Below are positions 61,844 through 64,000 of a DNA stretch of 64,000 nt, piece after piece. The notes under the pieces are model-generated. The model was not told where the DNA came from and ran no database searches. It worked only from the letters and a program-made list of their open reading frames with translations. The translations under genes and the position numbers were made by a program. How positions within the stretch are numbered: the stretch's first letter is position 1; each line of letters begins with the position of its first letter. Origin of the DNA: Fulvivirga lutea (GTDB lineage Bacteria; Bacteroidota; Bacteroidia; Cytophagales; Cyclobacteriaceae); the NCBI RefSeq assembly GCF_017068455.1, contig NZ_CP070608.1:1965488-2029487 (forward strand). Reading direction: 5' to 3'.

Positions 61844-64000
61844 TTATTGTTTAATAATTTTATGAGTTATTACACCCTGAGAATTTGAAATAAGTAAGAA
61901 GTAGATTCCATTATCTAATTGAGAAATGTCATTGCTTACATTTGGTCTTACTTCCATCACCTCCGATCCATTTAGGTTTAATAACCGAAGAGAAACATTC
62001 TCCTGTTGTGTTTGTACCGTTAACACATCTGAAGCAGGGTTCGGGTAAACAAGTAGGGCAGAGGCTGCTTCCTCAAAGCCAGTTACAGTGATTACTTCAA
62101 AAGTTTGTTCTACTGAAACTGCAGGAAGAAATTCTGCATCACCAGCCTGACTGGCACTCACTACCACTGTTCCTAAATCGGTAAACGAAACCACATTACC
62201 GCTCACCGTTGCAGGTCCACTTACAATATCAAAACTCACTGTTAAACCAGAGGATGCACTAGCCGAAAGTGTAACAGAACCAGCTTCGAAGAATTGACTT
62301 TCAATGGGTTCGAAGGTGATAGTTTGTTCGCTTCTATCTTCAACATCATTAATTGAAATAGTAAACTCCTTTTCAAAAGTACCACCGCGGCCATCATCTG
62401 TTTGAACTCTGATAGAATAAGATGCTTTTGTTTCGAAATCAAATGATTCTAAAGCAATTAAATCACTGCCCGATAGATCAAAAGAGGCATTGTCTGAGTC
62501 TCCTGTTCCTGCCACCAATGCATATGTATGTGTATCAGAAGCATCAACATCAGTTGTGCTGAAAGTGCCAACCACTGCATCAATGTCATTGTTTTCATCT
62601 ATCGTATTGTTATCCAATGCAATATCAGAAGGAGCCGTGTTTTCTTCCCTTACAGTCACTGTCCATTCCTGAATAGCTGTCGGATTCTCAGCGGTAACTG
62701 TATAAACAAAATCACTGCTAAAATCCTGAGCTACGCCCGATGCTGGATTAGCTGATGCGCCAGCAGAAACTGTAAACGTAGGAGTGAGGTTAGTAAAATC
62801 AGTACCTGATACTACATCAATAACCACTGTATGATTTATATCGTCAATTATCGCATCGATAGCCTGTTCAGTAAAGCTGAAGGTTAAGATGTCATTGGTA
62901 GTATTACTACAATTGGTGCTGAAGTTGGCCGCCTCATCTACATCTGTGAAGTTGGCTTCTGCATAGGCCACATCGTCCACAGTTATGCAGGTAAGGTTAG
63001 GGTTATTTGTTGCATCAAAACTTTGAATATCTATATTATTACCATTGGCAATATTTAGCTCAGTGAGTTGATTGTCATTACAATCGAAATATTGTAAATC
63101 CGCATGTTGACTTAAATCTAAAGAGGTGATTTCATTACCTAAGCAAAACAGTTCAATCAAACTGGTATTATTGCTCACATCTAATTCAGTAAGTTGATTA
63201 TTTTCGCAAAATAAGTATGCTAATGAGGCATTATTACTCAAATCAATTGATGTAAGTTGATTGTTGTCAAAACCCAAATCCACTAAAGCGGGACAATTAG
63301 TTACATCCAAGGACGTAAGTTGGTTAGAAGTAAGATCAACTTCTACTAAGGCAACATTGTTACTTAAATTTAAAGAACTGATTTGGTTATCTCTGATACT
63401 CAATACCGTTAATGCTGTATTTTGGCTAATATCTAAAGCAGTTAGTTGATTTTGAGAACAGAATAATCTGGTTATGTTAATAAAAGCCTCTATGCCAGTC
63501 AAGTCTGAAATAGACCCATTTGCTACATTAATAGTGCCTGTAAATGCCTCTGCCTCATCAAATGTTATTTCACCATCATCAATAGTATTGATGCTTGTAT
63601 TGGCTAATAGAGCTGTTTTGAAATTAGTGTCAGGTATATGAACAGCGTTGCAGTTTGTACTGAATTCAGTTTGTGCATCAATATTTGTGAAATTCGCTTC
63701 AGCAAAAGCCACATCATCAACAGAAATGCAAGTCAAATTTGGATTGCTTGTAGTGTTAAAGTTAGATATAGAAACATTATTGCCATTTCTTAAGTCCAAT
63801 TCATTAAAATCATTCTGCTCAATTCTTACAGTTGTCAAGTTTGGAAACATACTTAAGTCGAGGGCACCGGACAGGTTATTATTCTGAACAAACAATTGAA
63901 CTAAACTTGAGCCTTCTAAGGTTAAAGACGTTAATCCCATACCAGAAGCTCTCAAAAATCGAAGATTCGGATTATCAGATAGGTCGAGCGTTGATATACT
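61844..64000 (-). CDS. T9SS-exported leucine-rich-repeat/cadherin-like surface protein, 3' part
   Basis: The reading frame is open from 61844 to the window edge, at least 718 codons, and the N-terminus lies beyond it. The visible N-terminal part (about 340 residues) is leucine-rich repeats with the pattern LTSLDVSNNxxL and LxxLxCxxNQL (two cycles, each starting at an I-P-D-x-N-F-like cap and ending NLTCI). A cadherin-like/IPT-like region follows (APSDIALDNNTIDENNDIDA, ESFDFETKASYSI). The end is a type A T9SS sorting domain (VYPNPASDVLTV, GIYFLLISN). It is exported and cell-surface bound, with an adhesive role likely. Confidence 0.85.
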   Translation of the reverse strand, partial: SISTLDLSDNPNLRFLRASGMGLTSLTLEGSSLVQLFVQNNNLSGALDLSMFPNLTTVRIEQNDFNELDLRNGNNVSISNFNTTSNPNLTCISVDDVAFAEANFTNIDAQTEFSTNCNAVHIPDTNFKTALLANTSINTIDDGEITFDEAEAFTGTINVANGSISDLTGIEAFINITRLFCSQNQLTALDISQNTALTVLSIRDNQISSLNLSNNVALVEVDLTSNQLTSLDVTNCPALVDLGFDNNQLTSIDLSNNASLAYLFCENNQLTELDVSNNTSLIELFCLGNEITSLDLSQHADLQYFDCNDNQLTELNIANGNNIDIQSFDATNNPNLTCITVDDVAYAEANFTDVDEAANFSTNCSNTTNDILTFSFTEQAIDAIIDDINHTVVIDVVSGTDFTNLTPTFTVSAGASANPASGVAQDFSSDFVYTVTAENPTAIQEWTVTVREENTAPSDIALDNNTIDENNDIDAVVGTFSTTDVDASDTHTYALVAGTGDSDNASFDLSGSDLIALESFDFETKASYSIRVQTDDGRGGTFEKEFTISINDVEDRSEQTITFEPIESQFFEAGSVTLSASASSGLTVSFDIVSGPATVSGNVVSFTDLGTVVVSASQAGDAEFLPAVSVEQTFEVITVTGFEEAASALLVYPNPASDVLTVQTQQENVSLRLLNLNGSEVMEVRPNVSNDISQLDNGIYFLLISNSQGVITHKIIKQ

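Overview
The window is about 64 kb of AT-rich chromosome (an eyeball estimate is 38-40% G+C) from a member of the Bacteroidota, most likely a Cytophagales-type gliding or marine bacterium. The evidence is several proteins with type IX secretion (T9SS) C-terminal sorting domains, TAnnTTTG-type promoters, few Shine-Dalgarno sites, DUF6443/RHS proteins, DUF4199, an Mrp ATPase without the CxxC pair, a LytTR regulator, and REP-like palindromes of a kind common in this phylum.

Layout. 1-3.75 kb is an accessory island: the end of a DUF2130 gene, a two-helix membrane protein, and a compact three-gene operon (RelE/HigB-like toxin, XRE antitoxin with a C-terminal tail, SecB-like chaperone) that fits a toxin-antitoxin-chaperone (TAC) system with its own promoter. 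Gene debris follows. 3.75-18.2 kb is the most striking region: two giant surface or secreted proteins. The first (2235 aa) has an SpvB/TcB-like N-terminus, a propeller-like middle and eight Ig-like choice-of-anchor-D repeats. The second (1458 aa) is a DUF6443-RHS polymorphic toxin with an unrecognised C-terminal effector. Behind it come an overlapping probable immunity gene, two further candidate immunity genes, an Imm63-family gene and a secreted coiled-coil/beta-barrel protein. The pair resembles a split TcB/TcC cocoon with an immunity array.

18.2-34 kb is mostly core genome: a tRNA with CAT anticodon, HAD phosphatase, site-2 protease, a ddl-PASTA-T9SS-rhodanese operon, a secreted M43 metalloprotease, NifU and Mrp Fe-S factors, dnaG, a DUF559 nuclease gene bounded by palindromes, and an ASPIC/UnbV protein. 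34-47 kb is regulatory and stress related: a TPR histidine kinase with a hairpin inside its signal-peptide codons, an OxyR-like regulator with the peroxide-sensing Cys pair flanked by two ankyrin genes, a PDZ-hydrolase, a LytTR regulator, MFS and SulP transporters, and an ECF42-type sigma operon with its DGPF partner and a YCII-VOC protein.

47-55 kb holds a DNA-repair pair (SPL radical SAM and AlkD-like), CorA, MscS, a hydrolase, polyprenyl synthetase, SDR, CsbD, DUF4199, MscL and TauE/SafE. 55-61 kb contains sulfur-related genes (rhodanese, sulfide:quinone oxidoreductase-like flavoprotein, with TauE/SafE nearby), YceI and a large propeller lipoprotein. The window ends inside a T9SS-exported leucine-rich-repeat/cadherin-type surface protein.

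The strongest candidates for a less-described system are the split SpvB-Ig/RHS toxin pair with its multi-gene immunity array, and the TAC operon beside it.
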